Part shown: positions 30,781 through 43,025 of the stretch, in pieces
Layout: each line of letters begins with the position of its first letter
How positions within the stretch are numbered: the stretch's first letter is position 1
The notes under the pieces: generated by a model
What the model saw: only the letters and a program-made list of their open reading frames with translations
What the model was told of the DNA's origin: nothing
The model's database searches: none
Translations under genes and position numbers: made by a program
Source: Takakia lepidozioides
Taxonomy: Eukaryota > Streptophyta > Takakiopsida > Takakiales > Takakiaceae
Assembly (NCBI GenBank): GCA_030704615.1
Contig: CM060733.1
Coordinates: forward strand, 49,664,001 to 49,728,000
Direction of reading: 5' to 3'
DNA length: 64,000 nt

Positions 30781-31904
30781 CACCAACTTGAGAGGTGCAC
30801 CTCCCCCCGACCCCACATTGGCTCTCCAGTCTGGCAGAGATGAGGTTGAAGAGATGAGAGAGGGTCACCCCCCTCCAAATTTGTAGCAATATTGTGCAGT
30901 ATCTTATTTGAAGTGCTGGATGCAACTATTCAGATCTCTGTTGCAAGGAGGCTTTCCTGTAGTCTACAGTCCACCGCCTTCAGTGTTGTGATTTTGCAAA
31001 CACTGGTTTTTCTCCTTGTGTGTTGATGGGAGCTTACCAAACATGATGCATTGCATCTTATCTTCAATGACAAACACAGGCACAACCACGGGAGGTTTTA
31101 AGGTTTGTCATCCTGTGAACGAAAATTGTGTAAACTCTTCCCCCAAACAACCAGAAGGACCAACTGATGCTCCACCACTTTGCACTGAGTCTATTTCAAC
31201 AGCCACGCCTCTTGCTTACCCAATGGCACCATCTAGAGCGAAGAGCTAATGGTGGAACTGGTGTGTGTGAGAAAGAGAATTATCTCGGATGTAATCAAAT
31301 TGTGTTGAAATTGCAGGCACAAACCTTTGTATACATAACAATGGCTAGGAATGCAAGTTTCACTTTCAACAAAAGCCTGCCTTCCAAGTTGTCAACAAAT
31401 GTGTGATGCAGTCTGTAATGCCATCCCAGCTTGTTGGAAATCAATGTCCACATTGATTTCCAACAAGCTGCAAATACCTGAGATGACAACCAACACTGGC
31501 CTTCTTTCCCTTATCCTACACCATAATGCCTTCCAATGCACTAACAGCACCCACTTTTTAAAAAGGGCACGTGCAACCAGACTAGCTGAAATGACTGTTG
31601 AGTTCGTCTGATTCATGTGAATCAGCAACTACTGCCTCCAGAAAGTAAGCGCGGGTTAGCTGTGCATTTTGCAAAGATTGCAAAAATGACTACTGCTTGC
31701 AGCAGCTCCAATCGGCATGTAACTGTTGTGAGTTTGCTAACCTTATCCTTGTTGACTTGATGATCTACAAAAAATTCACTACCTGTGACCAATCCTGTGG
31801 TTGCAAGGAAAAGACTCCATCTAGATGGATGAAGTTTGAAAAACTCTCTGACAAGTGGTGAACTCTTGGAAGGTAGGCTCAAGTCAGTGTCAGTTCCAGC
31901 CAGG
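30781..31904. other. Convergent intergenic region between receptor kinase and FBL4
   Basis: The two genes end towards each other here, so it holds both 3' UTRs. The only notable structure is a perfect inverted repeat at 31427-31470. No coding region was recognised. Confidence 0.6.
31427..31470. repeat. Perfect 21-bp inverted repeat with 2-bp centre
   Basis: The arms 31427-31447 and 31450-31470 are exact reverse complements, beginning CAGCTTGTTGG and ending CCAACAAGCTG, separated only by CC. It would form a long perfect hairpin in RNA from either strand. It lies 435 bp before the FBL4 stop codon on the downstream side and about 650 bp after the receptor kinase stop. Confidence 0.95.
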
Positions 31905-34900
31905 TTATAGATCCATACACAGCTCCGTTAAGATGGAAGCAGCCCGTCGTCGCGTCCTTGGAGTCACTTTCCATTTCTCCACCAGCACCTTCTTGAGAGC
32001 ATTGCAGCCAGCCACCACAGTCGCTACACCCACTTTACTGACACAGGGACAGTACACCATATGGCATGACTCCAGGTTGGCACAGTTCTTCACCAGCAAG
32101 CTTAGCCCAGTGTCTGTGATTCCCCTGCAATGAGAGAGCACCACCTCCTTCAACAGGGGGCATCCCTTCCCTAGGGCAGCTAGCCCTGTGTCTCCCACAT
32201 TCTGCATACATCCAGCCACCCATTGCAGCAGGAACAGCAACAAATGAGACTTTGGCCATTGTGAGTATCTTATCTAATGGACACTTGCCATGGTGCCACT
32301 ACTGTAAATGTAGCAACAGTGATAGACACAGAACCCACAAACTCCATGGAATAGATAGATCCTATAGCAGATCCAGATAATTATGTTCAATTAATCTTTG
32401 ACATTAGAAATATTTCTACCATAACAAACACAAGATAGTGTAGTCTAAAATTTTTACGTGGCAGATTCTGACCAACTCGTGAGTCTTCCATGCAGTGAAC
32501 CTTCCCACCATGTGTGCATCAGAGTATCAGGAGTGTATAAATATATTTCCCCCGTCATTGACATTGAAAGGAAGACTCGGCTCAACGGAAAGATATGGCA
32601 TTAAGTCTACTACGTAGAGAACTAACCTGGCAAACGCTCACATCCAGGTGGACAAGAAGGGGGCATCCTTGGGCAATGGCCAACAAGCCATCGTCACCCA
32701 CCCGGTGGCAGCCACTCACGTTCAACTGCCGCAACTGGTGGCAACCTTGCCCAACAGCCGTGAGTGCGTCATCCCCTAGCCTGCAAACATCCCTGCCTCC
32801 CCTCAGTACAACAGTACATTAAGTGCCCACCTCTAATAATTGCCAGACTGTCCAAACAGGAACATTACTCCAGTCGGGCCAACCAAGAAAATGGTCCAGA
32901 GCAAACCCAGCAGCAAATCATGGAGGGTAGCTAGTAATGGAACAGATAAGTAGCCCTGTTAAAGGTTCTCACTTGATGCATGTTGAACGGCAATTCACAT
33001 CCCTCTGATAGATTACACATCTCTGGGTACTAGTACTGCCCAATCCCCTATATCAGGTGCATTGAACAGTCCAGATTAAAACACCACGGAAATCATGGTC
33101 CTATTAGGCCCCCAAAAAATAAGTATAGCACCTCTCTACAAGGACAATCTAGTACTATCTAGTTCTGAACTGGTACCTGTCACAGAAACGAAGACTCAGA
33201 TCTGTTAACTTTTTGCAGTGCATCCCAACTGCTATAATACCCCTGTCTCCAACCTGACAAGTGAGGCCACACAATCAATAGTTGCCTACAATAGATGCTT
33301 CTGAGAGCAATAAACTTGGAAAACAAGCAGTGCTTGGCTCAGGATCATAATATGCAACCCTGGACTATTTTCGGTATGCCAGCAGGCTGCATCACCTCCA
33401 GCTATTTCCCACTATGGAAGCATGACAACCACCCTGTGGACACAAGGATACAGTCCTCCGATCAGCGGTCTTAGTTCTACATGGTGAGTACACCAGATTC
33501 AAACTGATCCAGACTGATTCAATATTTGTATAGAGAGAGAACAGGGAAGGACAAGGATGAGGCCGAGAGTGGAATGAATAGAGACAAGGGCAAGAAATGA
33601 CCTTGTAGCACCGGCGCACATGAAGCCGGCGGAGTTGTGTGCAGCCCAGGGCAATGTTGCGAATGGCGGTATCACCTATGCCAGAGCAGTCCACCAAATG
33701 AAGTGTCTGCAAGAGGGCACAGCCTTTCCCTACCTCCACCAGTCCTTCATCTCCTATCTTTTGGCAATATTTGAGTACAAGCTCCAGTAACCCCCTGCAC
33801 ATGAAGCAGCCCACACATAAACCATAAAGAGTGAGTATTGTTGCAAATTTTCAGAGACCTTATACAACATGAATTTCTTGAAAAATAACACAAATCCAAT
33901 CACCTTCTCTCTTGCCCCAAAAAACTACGAAGAATGAAGGCAGTCGGAGTGGGTGTAGTCTCTTTGTATTCCTACCGGCAAGAGCGGCCAATAGCTTGGA
34001 GGCCAGCAGTTCCAATGTTGTGGCAGCCATTGACCTCCAGCACTGCAAGTTGTGGACACCCACTTGCAATCGCACCCAAGCTGCGGTCACTCACATAGTA
34101 GCAGTCACTCAGTGTCACCATCCTTAGCCTCTTGCATCCGCCCCCTATGGCCACCAGGCTCCTGCATGTTCCCACAGTCTCAGCACAGAAGCTTTTGCTG
34201 TTCGAAAATGTCATAACAACACTAGCTTATTCTGTGGTCCATGAAAAGCCAAGGCACTTCAGCAACAATATACAAGACTGTAAGACTGTTATACATATGC
34301 CTGCGTAAAGGTGAAATGCTAGGAAGTCATCACTGTCAATTCCTCAATGGGGTCCACAAAGGAAACCCCTTATTCAAGATCACTGAAACCTGCAAAGAAT
34401 CTCATCTGCAGCCATGCTTACTAGAACTTTAGCTTTGTGTCCACCATAGCCTCAGGAGTACCTAAAGGTTTCCAAGAGTGAAGGGAAAGAAAAAGTAACC
34501 CAGTTCCTGAGGACTTGACTAGTGGCTTCCTGGATGATAAGGGTGTGTTTAGCTGTCTCTCCTAGATATGTTCCACCAATCGGTATGCACTTTGCGAGAC
34601 AACTTGTCACCTGTCTGTAAACTTCTGGAAGCTGAACAGGGCCAAGGTCTCCAGTGAAAGGCAGCAAGAACCAACAGCTTGAAGAGCCTCATCTGTTACA
34701 TTCACACACTGCAAGCGGAGTGACTGTAGGCGAGGGCACCCTTGGGCAATGGCCAGCACCCCTCCATTTTGAATGAACTCTGAGTCCAAGGCTAGCTTCT
34801 CCAGCATGGAGCAGTTTGCACCAACTGCCTGCAAGGCTGTGTCTGTCACCCGTGCACATGCAGCAATGCCTAGCGATTTGAGTGTTTTTCCACATCCTTC

Positions 34901-37099
34901 CGCGATCGCCACAATACCTTCATCACTCACACCTTCACAGAACCGTAGGTTGACTTCTTCCAGCTGTTTGCACCACTGCCCCACTGCTTTAAGGCCTTGG
35001 TCCCCAACATAGCATCCCTGCACCGACGAAAGACAAACGAGTGTTCAGTTGACCTCCTTGTGGTCCCGCAAATCCAGAGGTCCCACTGCCTTCGAGCACA
35101 GGTCTCCTGTATGCCCCACCAGAGCCTATGGAGGTTAAATCAAATTGTAGTGGAATGACCAAAAAAGGTCAGATTACAGGATCACAGAACTGAAGTTTTA
35201 TGATCACTCTGGACTTAAGTCTTCTTCACCCTGCTAACCCATGGTTCATAAATTCCAGGTTACCTGCATTGTTTTGCTTTGCAAAAACCAGACGTTGATG
35301 GCCAAAGCACAGAAATAGGGCAAGTGGATACTCCAGACTGCCATTCTCAAAGAGGCAGAGGAAGGGGAGAATCTGTCCAGGTGCCTCAAGAGTACCTAGG
35401 GGCCTTGTGAAAAGGCCCCCTCGCAGAAAAGAGAAGTCCCCAAACACTTTAATAGGATGCATATAGTGCACAGATGCCTTCCTTGCATAAAAAGAGAGAT
35501 AGCTCTGACATTACCACCATACTTGAGAGCCTGAAATACGCTGGGTGCTATATCAGCAAAGGAATTCATAAGTGCATGTGCACAGCCCACAGCTATAGAA
35601 GTGGATTAGACCTAGGATAGCATGAACCTGTTTGACTGCATCTAAATGAGTCAGTTTTGCAACACTTTCCACCCTCATACACTCTCTTTCTCTATGAGTA
35701 TGTGGCCTCTATCTATTCCCAGCCCCTGAGTTGACGAATCCGTTCTATGACATCTTTACAGATTTAGGTGGCAATTACCCAGAGGATTAACCCTAAGGAA
35801 ACTAACTGTGCTACGACTGCACAGGCACTAAAAAGGTGAACTCTCGCTTTCTACCAGAAGAGTAACAGGTTTGGAAGGAGCTGATACTGACAAAAAGGCA
35901 ACTGACCTGCATATCCAGAGTTTTCAACCCTCTGCATGATTGGGCGAGGACAACAATGCCACAGCTTGTCACAGCCGAACACCAGATGAGACACAACTTC
36001 TCCAATCTGGAACAACCTTCAGCAAGAACTTGAAGCCCCACATCAGAGAAGTTACTCATGCCTGGGTCTGATCCTTCAGCTTCACATCTGGCCACAAGAG
36101 CTCGGCCCTTCCTCCTCCTTCGCCTAGATGATGTGCCACCTACATCCTTTCCCATCCACAATAAAAAAGGTATGCCCATATTGATGGACCATAATCTGTT
36201 CCTCAACATCACAACTTCCCACCCCAACTTCTGTCATTGAACCCACTAATATGCAGTAACTCCGACCCCAGAGCTCAATTCCTCGCCAATGGCTTGGACG
36301 TCTAGACTAGGCTGGAGCAGGAGGTATACTAAATTGGGTATGGTAATGAGAAAGCCGTTCTCCAAGTGTTGATTGCCTTCGCAACAGAATTCTGTTTGAC
36401 ACCCTTTGCAACTGGTGGACTAACTCTCAAGGCCTAAAATGTAATCGATTGGATACTGAACTTAGTTGATGGCCTAAGGAAAGTAGACCTCCAGAATCTA
36501 ATCTGCTGCAGTACATCACCATCAGACGCTTACAACATCCTAAGACTCATATACCCTACATACGTCAGCAAAGAATCACACATGAGATTCCTTCCGCAAT
36601 CTGGAATCAAGAGGTGAGTCGTTCGCAACAGAGAGAAAAGAGTTACACCGCAGGTGTAATTTGCATAAGACACAAACCAGCATATAAAAAACACCCGGTA
36701 CGAAGACATTACAAGCAAACAGAATCTTCAGCAAATTTCCAGTCAAAAACAACTTACAAGAGGCTGATTGGCTCGCGAGAGTAACGAGTTGCGAAGCTGG
36801 ATGCGAGAGTGATCATGCAACGGCACCGGGAGTCGCTCATCGATGCACACCTGCCGCAGATCTGTGAAACGATGCACCACCCGCACCAAGCATGTGTCCG
36901 GATTGCCTGTCGCCCCGATAATGATCGAGTGTCTGCTTGCGCTCTCCAAGCGCTGCCATCTCTTGCACACCAGCGCACAGGCATCCCTGTCCCTTGTCCG
37001 CCCATCCAGATACTTCATCACCTCCATCAGGGTTTCATCTGGCAGCAACTTGTTGATCAAATCCTGCCCCCTCATGCTTCCAGCCACAACTAACCCCAC
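31905..37099 (-). CDS. FBL4: F-box/LRR-repeat protein, FBL4 type
   Basis: Probable substrate receptor of an SCF (Skp1-Cullin-F-box) ubiquitin ligase. Eight exons, in transcript order: 37099-36758, 36146-35907, 35017-34611, 34191-33976, 33794-33602, 33253-33177, 32780-32627 and 32201-31905, all in phase, giving 641 aa. The F-box lies near the N-terminus (MRGQDLINKLLPDETL, then CALVCKRW), a basic patch SSRRRRRKGRA follows, then a long series of Cys-containing LRRs of about 26 residues, such as CLIWCSAVTSCGI, GCYVGDQGLKAVG, LRFCEGVSDEGI, LSDCYYVSDRSL, VNGCHNIGTAGL and LVDCSGIGDTAI. The C-terminal block LVEKWKVTPRTRRRA, ending ELCMDL, matches Arabidopsis FBL4. Translation could also begin at the Met at 37075 (MRGQDL), which aligns better with FBL4. 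The acceptor of exon 2 is the least certain border. No defects seen. Confidence 0.93.
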
Positions 37100-38458
37100 A
37101 CCTTTCTCAGCTCTAAGACCCCAACAGGCTCCTCCGCAGCAGCAATTCCAAGCTACACCATCAAATCACAAGGACCCACACATGGATTCACCTCAAACCC
37201 CAGTGTGACCGACCCAATTGCCACAGCGAGTGCCCAATTCTGCAGCTTTGCAGCATCTGCAACCCCATCGCTCCTGGGAGCCCCCGTCTGCCTCGCATCT
37301 CTTGTGTGAATGGGAAGCTTGCCAGACTTGTCATCATCCACACCTCTGCTCTGCCACCTTGATTGCCCTCGGCCCCATCTAACCCCGAACCTAACCCCGA
37401 ACCTAACCAGGGTCAGGAAATAACCTCTTTTGGCAGTTGCCGAGGGAACCTCTACAACTGTATAGCTAATAGCCAGAGTTTAGCCACATTCCGCCACCGA
37501 CGAAACTCTGGACGAAATTAATTTTCGTTCGTCCAGCCGGCCTCTGCATCCCTGCTCTGAGTCGACTCGGACAGATTAGTGAAAAAGAGATCCACGTGGA
37601 CTGCATTTGTGCTGGTATTATTAGTCAAGTAGACTAGTGAACGCAAGATTTGACTAGAAAAGTTTTGAGTCGAAAAAGTAGTGATCAAATACAACCCCAG
37701 TTGTTGGGACGTTTTCTCTGGTTTGTTGAGCAGGGTTTTTGAATGCACTTCAGAGTTTTCAGGCATCACCCATTTTGAAACCCTAGATGGGTCTACTCTT
37801 CTTCTCCTCTCTTTGTGTGCTGAGGAATTTGGTAAGTATGAGAGGCGTGCGAGGTAGAGCACAGTCAAGAGATCTGTCCTACTATGAGTATGAGCTTGAA
37901 TGCTTCCTCTCTTTCTGGAAGGTTCTCTTGTGGATGTGATTGGAGGCTTGACCTTGTTTTGTTGTGAATACTTTCATCACTTGTTTTGCTTTTTCCACTT
38001 AGCAACTTTGAAATCCATGTGAAAGACAGCTCTTGTTTAGACATGATATGTAACCACATTCTGGTAGACAATCCATATAGATTCACAGCTCCGAGCTAGT
38101 AGCTTGAAGAGAATTAACATGCCTTTGAATCTGAAAGTCCTAGAAACAGAGCAGGTAACAAATGGTATATGCAATGTTTTGGAGCAGAACTCATCCCAGC
38201 AATTTTTGAGAATCAAATCATCAGAATGATACAGTTGTATTAACAATCAACGACATAAAAATGTCAAGAAGATGATCCAATCGGTTCCAAGACTGAAATT
38301 TTGCAGTTCCAAATCTGAATTCCATCAACATTGTGAGCAACGGGATCAAACTGGAATGGCGTATGTCCACACAAATCTGACAGGCCTTCCAGCTGGAAAA
38401 AATCAACTACCCGATGTGTATGCTCTCCTCTTCAGTTGACTAAAACGTCCGAAGGGAT
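37100..38458. other. FBL4 upstream / LEA14 downstream region
   Basis: FBL4 and LEA14 both read leftwards, so this holds the FBL4 promoter and the LEA14 3' flank. No exon was recognised. Around 37377-37410 there are two and a bit copies of a 12-bp unit, CCGAACCTAACC, which resembles a degenerate telomere or telo-box stretch. Confidence 0.5.
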
Positions 38459-39186
38459 TCAAAGAAGATCGGCGAGAGTAGGCAGCTTCAAAATTCCCTT
38501 CTTGTGGAGTGGGATGGTAAAGTTGCCGATTATGGGAAGATGCACCATCAAGCCCACATCGAAGTCGTAGTCAATATCCCAATCAGAGCCGATGTCTCTC
38601 ATGAGATTGAGCAAAAATTCGTAAGGCACTTCAGAAACGATATCCATGGCCGTGTCAGAGTTAGCAGCCACAGATCCCTTATCTGTGATAGTACCAGATG
38701 TTATCTCCCTGCACGGTACAAACACACTCTTACACACTTGCCGTGTTGCAGCTTAAGCAAAAACAAGTATGCCGCAAATTGCAGGCATAAAACCAGGACA
38801 AGGGTAGAAGAAAACTACAACTCCACCAAACTTCGCCATCACTGGCAGACAATGCAAGTTAGTACCCTGGTCTTTGTCTATACCAGCAAATTTTCCAAGA
38901 AGAAGACGAGTCCCGCTTTAGTAAGTGAGTGAATGATCTTGAACAATGCATAATCGTTGAGACATCCACATGGAAACTACCTGTCATTACTTCTCAGACG
39001 GTAAGTGATTTCGCAGATTGGTAGGTCGTGGTCGTAAGGGTTGGTTACTTTCAACACGCTCTTGAGGTTCACGCTATCACGATCGCAATTCTTAATGCCC
39101 ACCGAAGTCAAGTCGGCGCTGGGCTTCTCCATGTGCGCAAATTTGTCTGCCACCATCTCCTTAGCTTTGTCGATCAGGCTCGCCAT
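38459..39186 (-). CDS. LEA14: Late embryogenesis abundant protein, LEA14 (LEA_2) family
   Basis: An atypical, folded LEA protein linked to dehydration and salt stress, probably cytosolic. Two exons, 39186-38981 and 38708-38459, join in phase to give 151 aa, the same length as I recall for Arabidopsis LEA14. The sequence begins MASLIDKAKEMVADKFAHME, then has LTSVGIKNCDRDSVNLKS, VTNPYDHDLPICEITYRLRS and, after the intron, VPYEFLLNLMRDIGSDWDID, GLMVHLPIIGNFTIPLHKKG and KLPTLADLL. These are the hallmarks of the LEA_2 immunoglobulin-like fold. No signal peptide or membrane segment. Intact. Confidence 0.95.
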
Positions 39187-40944
39187 TGTCCTTGCTCGAG
39201 CTGCTTACTCACAAAGCTTCAACCACAGCTGCTGAACGAGGAAGGAGTAGGACACCTTCAAACTACTGGACTGATCTAAGCTTCCAACTTCACCTGAGGG
39301 TATGACACAGATCAATGTGGAATGGCAAGCAGCTGACGGACAGCAACTTTATGCAGCTCCAGACTCCGGAGGTGGTCGGTGGCACAGAATGCCACCTCTT
39401 GGAGGGGACAGGTACAGCTGCTCAGGATGCTTGCTTATCCGGGTTTTTACTATCGGGGCGCACCCAGAACAGGAGGCACTGATGAATCAAAAACATGCAA
39501 GTAGTCGATCTTTCACTGTAGTCAGTCGAGGCATCCACTGCCTCGGCTGACAAGTGTACTAGCATATTCGACCAAGCAAGAATCATCTCTCAGAGAGCTG
39601 CTGTAAACCTAAGTAGAACATCCCCTCTTCTGGGTCCCCCACAGATCATCTGCGTGGCTGCATGCCTTCACTTCTGTCGGTGCACCAAATTTGACCCCAG
39701 ACTTCGTAATTAATGTCAAACATGACCACCCAATCACAGTGCGCACTACAATGAGTCAGCAACCGCCAGGTTTGTAGTACATATAAGAAATTAAGAACTT
39801 TGCTGGAAGATAGATATTGCTGAGGGCACTTGCCAAGCACCTTCCCGGGCTAGATGTTGCCCAGATGACAATCACACCTACCTTCTCACACAGTATATTC
39901 CTTCATCAATATCACCTCGTCCTTTAGAGTACAGCATTGAAGAGCCCAACGTCCTTGAGGCTGCTCTCTCTACCAAGTCACCAACTGGAGAGTGGAGCCA
40001 GGGATTGCGGGCCATAGCCAAGTTGACAGGGAAACACGTAGGTACTTGGAGCTAGAGTGGAAGGGAGCTGCACAAAACAGGTCTTCTGCTCCACACTGCA
40101 CTTGGCAGATGCTGCCCCTGCCGTGTGCCAGTGCAGGAAGATTGGCATGGCCTGCAAATCCGTGTTGCCTACCGACCCCCTCCACCTGCCGCATCGCTGC
40201 TGCTGCAAACCAGACTTTGACATCAACCCTGCAACATGTCGATAAGGGTGGGGCCCAGCTGCTCGTGGACAATACTTGAGCTCCACAACAAAGCGGCATT
40301 CACTGTAGAGAACAAGACAGAGAAAAAGAAGAGCAGGACTGGGTCCACGGGATGAGTGCAGGATCCAGGAAAGAAAGAATGACTGGATCACATCCACTCG
40401 GCTTCAGATTCCTTCCTCACATCCTCAGTCACTGAAACATTCTCAACCACAGCTTCAGACAAATGCAATATTCCCATACAAGGCACACACAGAAGGCATA
40501 AATCTACCACAGGTACACAACTACCAACCACAGGTAGCACAATTTTGAAAAACCGAGAGAAATCAGTATTTTTAATAATGACAATAAAAATAATAAAATA
40601 AATAACAATAATTTATTGAGGGGCAGTAAGTTCACGGGCAAGGGAAAAAGAAGATATGCCCGAATGTCCTTTTTATTTAGGGCAGAAGGATTGACCTAAT
40701 TGTCTTCTACTTGTTCTTGTTGCGTTCTTGCTGATTTTGCGATTGCCTTGTAGGCCTCTTTCGCTTCGTGCGTGAGTTTCTCTTGTGTTTGTATCTAGTT
40801 TGTAACAGTGCAAGAATAACGGGTATGAGATAGGTCGTGGGGGAAGCAATCAGAGACTGCTTGCCAACGCTGCCGTGTGGGCTTCTCCGTCTATCTTTCG
40901 ATCTGCTGTATCACCGCTCTCTGTCTGCGATCTGCGATCTAGCT
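39187..40944. other. Intergenic region between LEA14 and the BPA1-like fragment
   Basis: LEA14 reads left and the BPA1-like gene reads right, so this is a divergent promoter region. It contains open frames on both strands at 39970-40397, one Cys-rich on the plus strand, but they match no family I know and overlap each other, so none is called. An AT-rich stretch with (AATAA)-like repeats spans 40560-40615. Confidence 0.5.
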
Positions 40945-42789
40945 ATGCCGGTACCTTTCTTTCTTTTGGTAATTCGTGGGGCGGGTTCCCTGATTAGACG
41001 AGGGGGTCATTCTTGGGAGTTTTCGCGGAGATTGAGGAGGAATATGTGAAAGTGGATGCTCTGTTTACCAGCGGTTCCAGTTGTTTTAGAGAATTGTTTA
41101 CTGACTCATGCTAGATGGTTGGAAGGTGATTCCCGTCTGTCAGTTTACTTGTAACCTGGTATGACGTGTCTGACTCCTAGACTTGTGTGGAATGGTAATG
41201 TTTGCAGACACGTACTGTTCAAGTTAGCAATCTTTCAACGAATGCGAAAGAGCACGACCTACGAGAATTATTCTCCTTCTCTGGGGAGGCTGAGCATGTT
41301 GAACTACAGAGGTTAGTCCGGTACTGCACAGAGAGAGGTTACTGCTGCCATGTTATGACAAGATATGAATGATTAAATGAAAAATTAGAAATCAAAGCAA
41401 CGATGAAGCCTCACTTGCTCCTATCCCACCAAGAGCCACAAACAGTAGGTGGTGGAATAGCATTCTTTGTTGGCCTCACCTAGTTGTATCCATGTACACC
41501 AAGAAAGATAGGACAATTGAGCAAAGTCTAAGTGACAATCAAACATAACGGCCTTGCAAAGCCCTTGCATGTATATCAATGCATGAGGTACCAAGGAAAA
41601 TCTGTTAGCTCATGCCCTTTACCTGAATGTTGCTTGAGGAAGAGGCCATTTCTGTCAATCTCTAGTTTCAGCCATCCATTGATAGAGCCTTCCTTCCTTG
41701 AGGAATGCAGACTGAGCTGCTTCTCTTCTTATCCGACACCTTCATGGAAAGTTTTAGGTGAAGAGATCATGCACAGTACAGAATCACCAACTCGAGCCTT
41801 TTTATGAAGTCAAGTTGGCATCTGGTGGCATCTCTAGAAACCCTCACAATTGAGAGAGGTCTCAGGTTTGCATGAGGAAGGTCTTACAATCACTGAAGCC
41901 TTAAAATCCAGATCCCTGGCCCTTCACATAAGCAGCAACCTGCTGTGTGTGAGCAGTCCAAAAATTAGATCCCAGCAGGGCCAGGGCTTTAGGCTCAGCC
42001 TCAAGATTTTGAAAGTTGGTGAACAGAGGTGCAGGAACCTTGATGTTCCTGAAGAGGGTCATTCTTTGGTGAGAATAGCCTGGACAATGTATCAGAAAAT
42101 GGATATTGTCTTTCAGGTTGCCCGCACATCGGGCAATTACAATCCCCTATCTTATTCTTGAGAGAGAGCGAGAGAGAGAGGACTACAGCAGAAGCCAGTA
42201 AACGAGAGCTACATCCGATTGCAATACAAGGTTCATTTATCCTAGTCTTTTCTTAGCGAGCTTGAGCTGCTTCTCCTCTCCTAGCCTTGCTGGCCTAATG
42301 TGAGTTTGTGGTTCCCTATCAGAGATGGGGACTGGTCGCAGGTTGCTTATGTGACTTTCAAGGATGTGGATGCGTCGGACACTGCCCTTCTTCTGTCGGT
42401 GAGTTTGAAATTAACTTTAGCCAAAGTTGTTTCGATGCTTGTATTTGGCTAGGGCTCAAATTATTAATGAATATTGGTTCCGCACTTTTGGTTTGGTGAG
42501 GCTTGCACGCACTTAGGATGTGGTCATCTGATTCAGTTACTTTATTGGTGTAACCACAATAACTGGCCTAGTCATATATTCAGGTCCTATATGAAAATGG
42601 TAGAGTTGTTTGATTGAGTTCATTATAGTGATCAGTGTCACAGAGGGTGAGTTGATGAAGTCTGCCTGCTATGACTGGCAGGGTGCGACACTGTTGGATC
42701 GATTGGTGAACATCACTCCTGTGGAAGAGCCTGAGTGGACAGCAGGTGGAACTACTACTGCATGGGAGCAGAGCAGTACAGGGTCTGAG
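40945..42789 (+). CDS. BPA1-like RRM protein, truncated (binding partner of ACD11 type)
   Basis: RNA-recognition-motif protein related to Arabidopsis BPA1, which binds the sphingolipid-transfer protein ACD11. Exons: 41208-41311, 42323-42398 and 42682-42789 are clear and in phase; a first exon with only ATG CCG at 40945-40950 before a GT donor is proposed because it joins in phase to give MPTRTVQVSNLS. The RRM reads RTVQVSNLSTNAKEHDL, LFSFSGEAEHVELQR, DGDWSQVAYVTFKD, SDTALLLS and GATLLDRLVNITP. The usual C-terminal helical half (repeated KA, EDV and Lys-rich segments) is absent: the last good donor is at 42790 and a LINE begins by 43026. It is therefore a 5' fragment, either cut by the LINE or captured as a fragment. 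LINE copy 8 lies in its first long intron. Confidence 0.75.
41930..42135 (-). mobile_element. LINE 3' fragment, copy 8
   Basis: A diverged minus-strand match to the end of the LINE ORF and 3' region, including a zinc knuckle reading DCNCPMCGQPE and the CAGCAGGTTGCTGCTTATG end. It is in the BPA1-like intron. It lacks the extreme terminus. A GA-rich microsatellite follows at 42160-42180. Confidence 0.8.
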
Positions 42790-43025
42790 GTATGCTCCTT
42801 CAGACTTGGCTGAATCATGCAGATAACATATCTCGAGTATGCCATATTATGCTGCTTGTTTTGGCTGTATCCCAAATGGATATCAGTGTTCAAGGATGTG
42901 AATCTGTTTTAGGTTTGCGCTGGAAAAGCCTTGCATCTGATGTCTAGAACACCAAGTTTTGGATCATCTGATGCAAGGTTTGGAGAGTTTTCTTTCAGAA
43001 GAAAACTGGAAACAGATTTGCAGCC

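Noticed and set aside
39970-40397. Overlapping open frames on both strands, one Cys-rich on the plus strand and resembling a small secreted peptide
   Set aside because: No signal peptide with a known Cys pattern, no family match, and frames of similar length on both strands in a GC-rich stretch.
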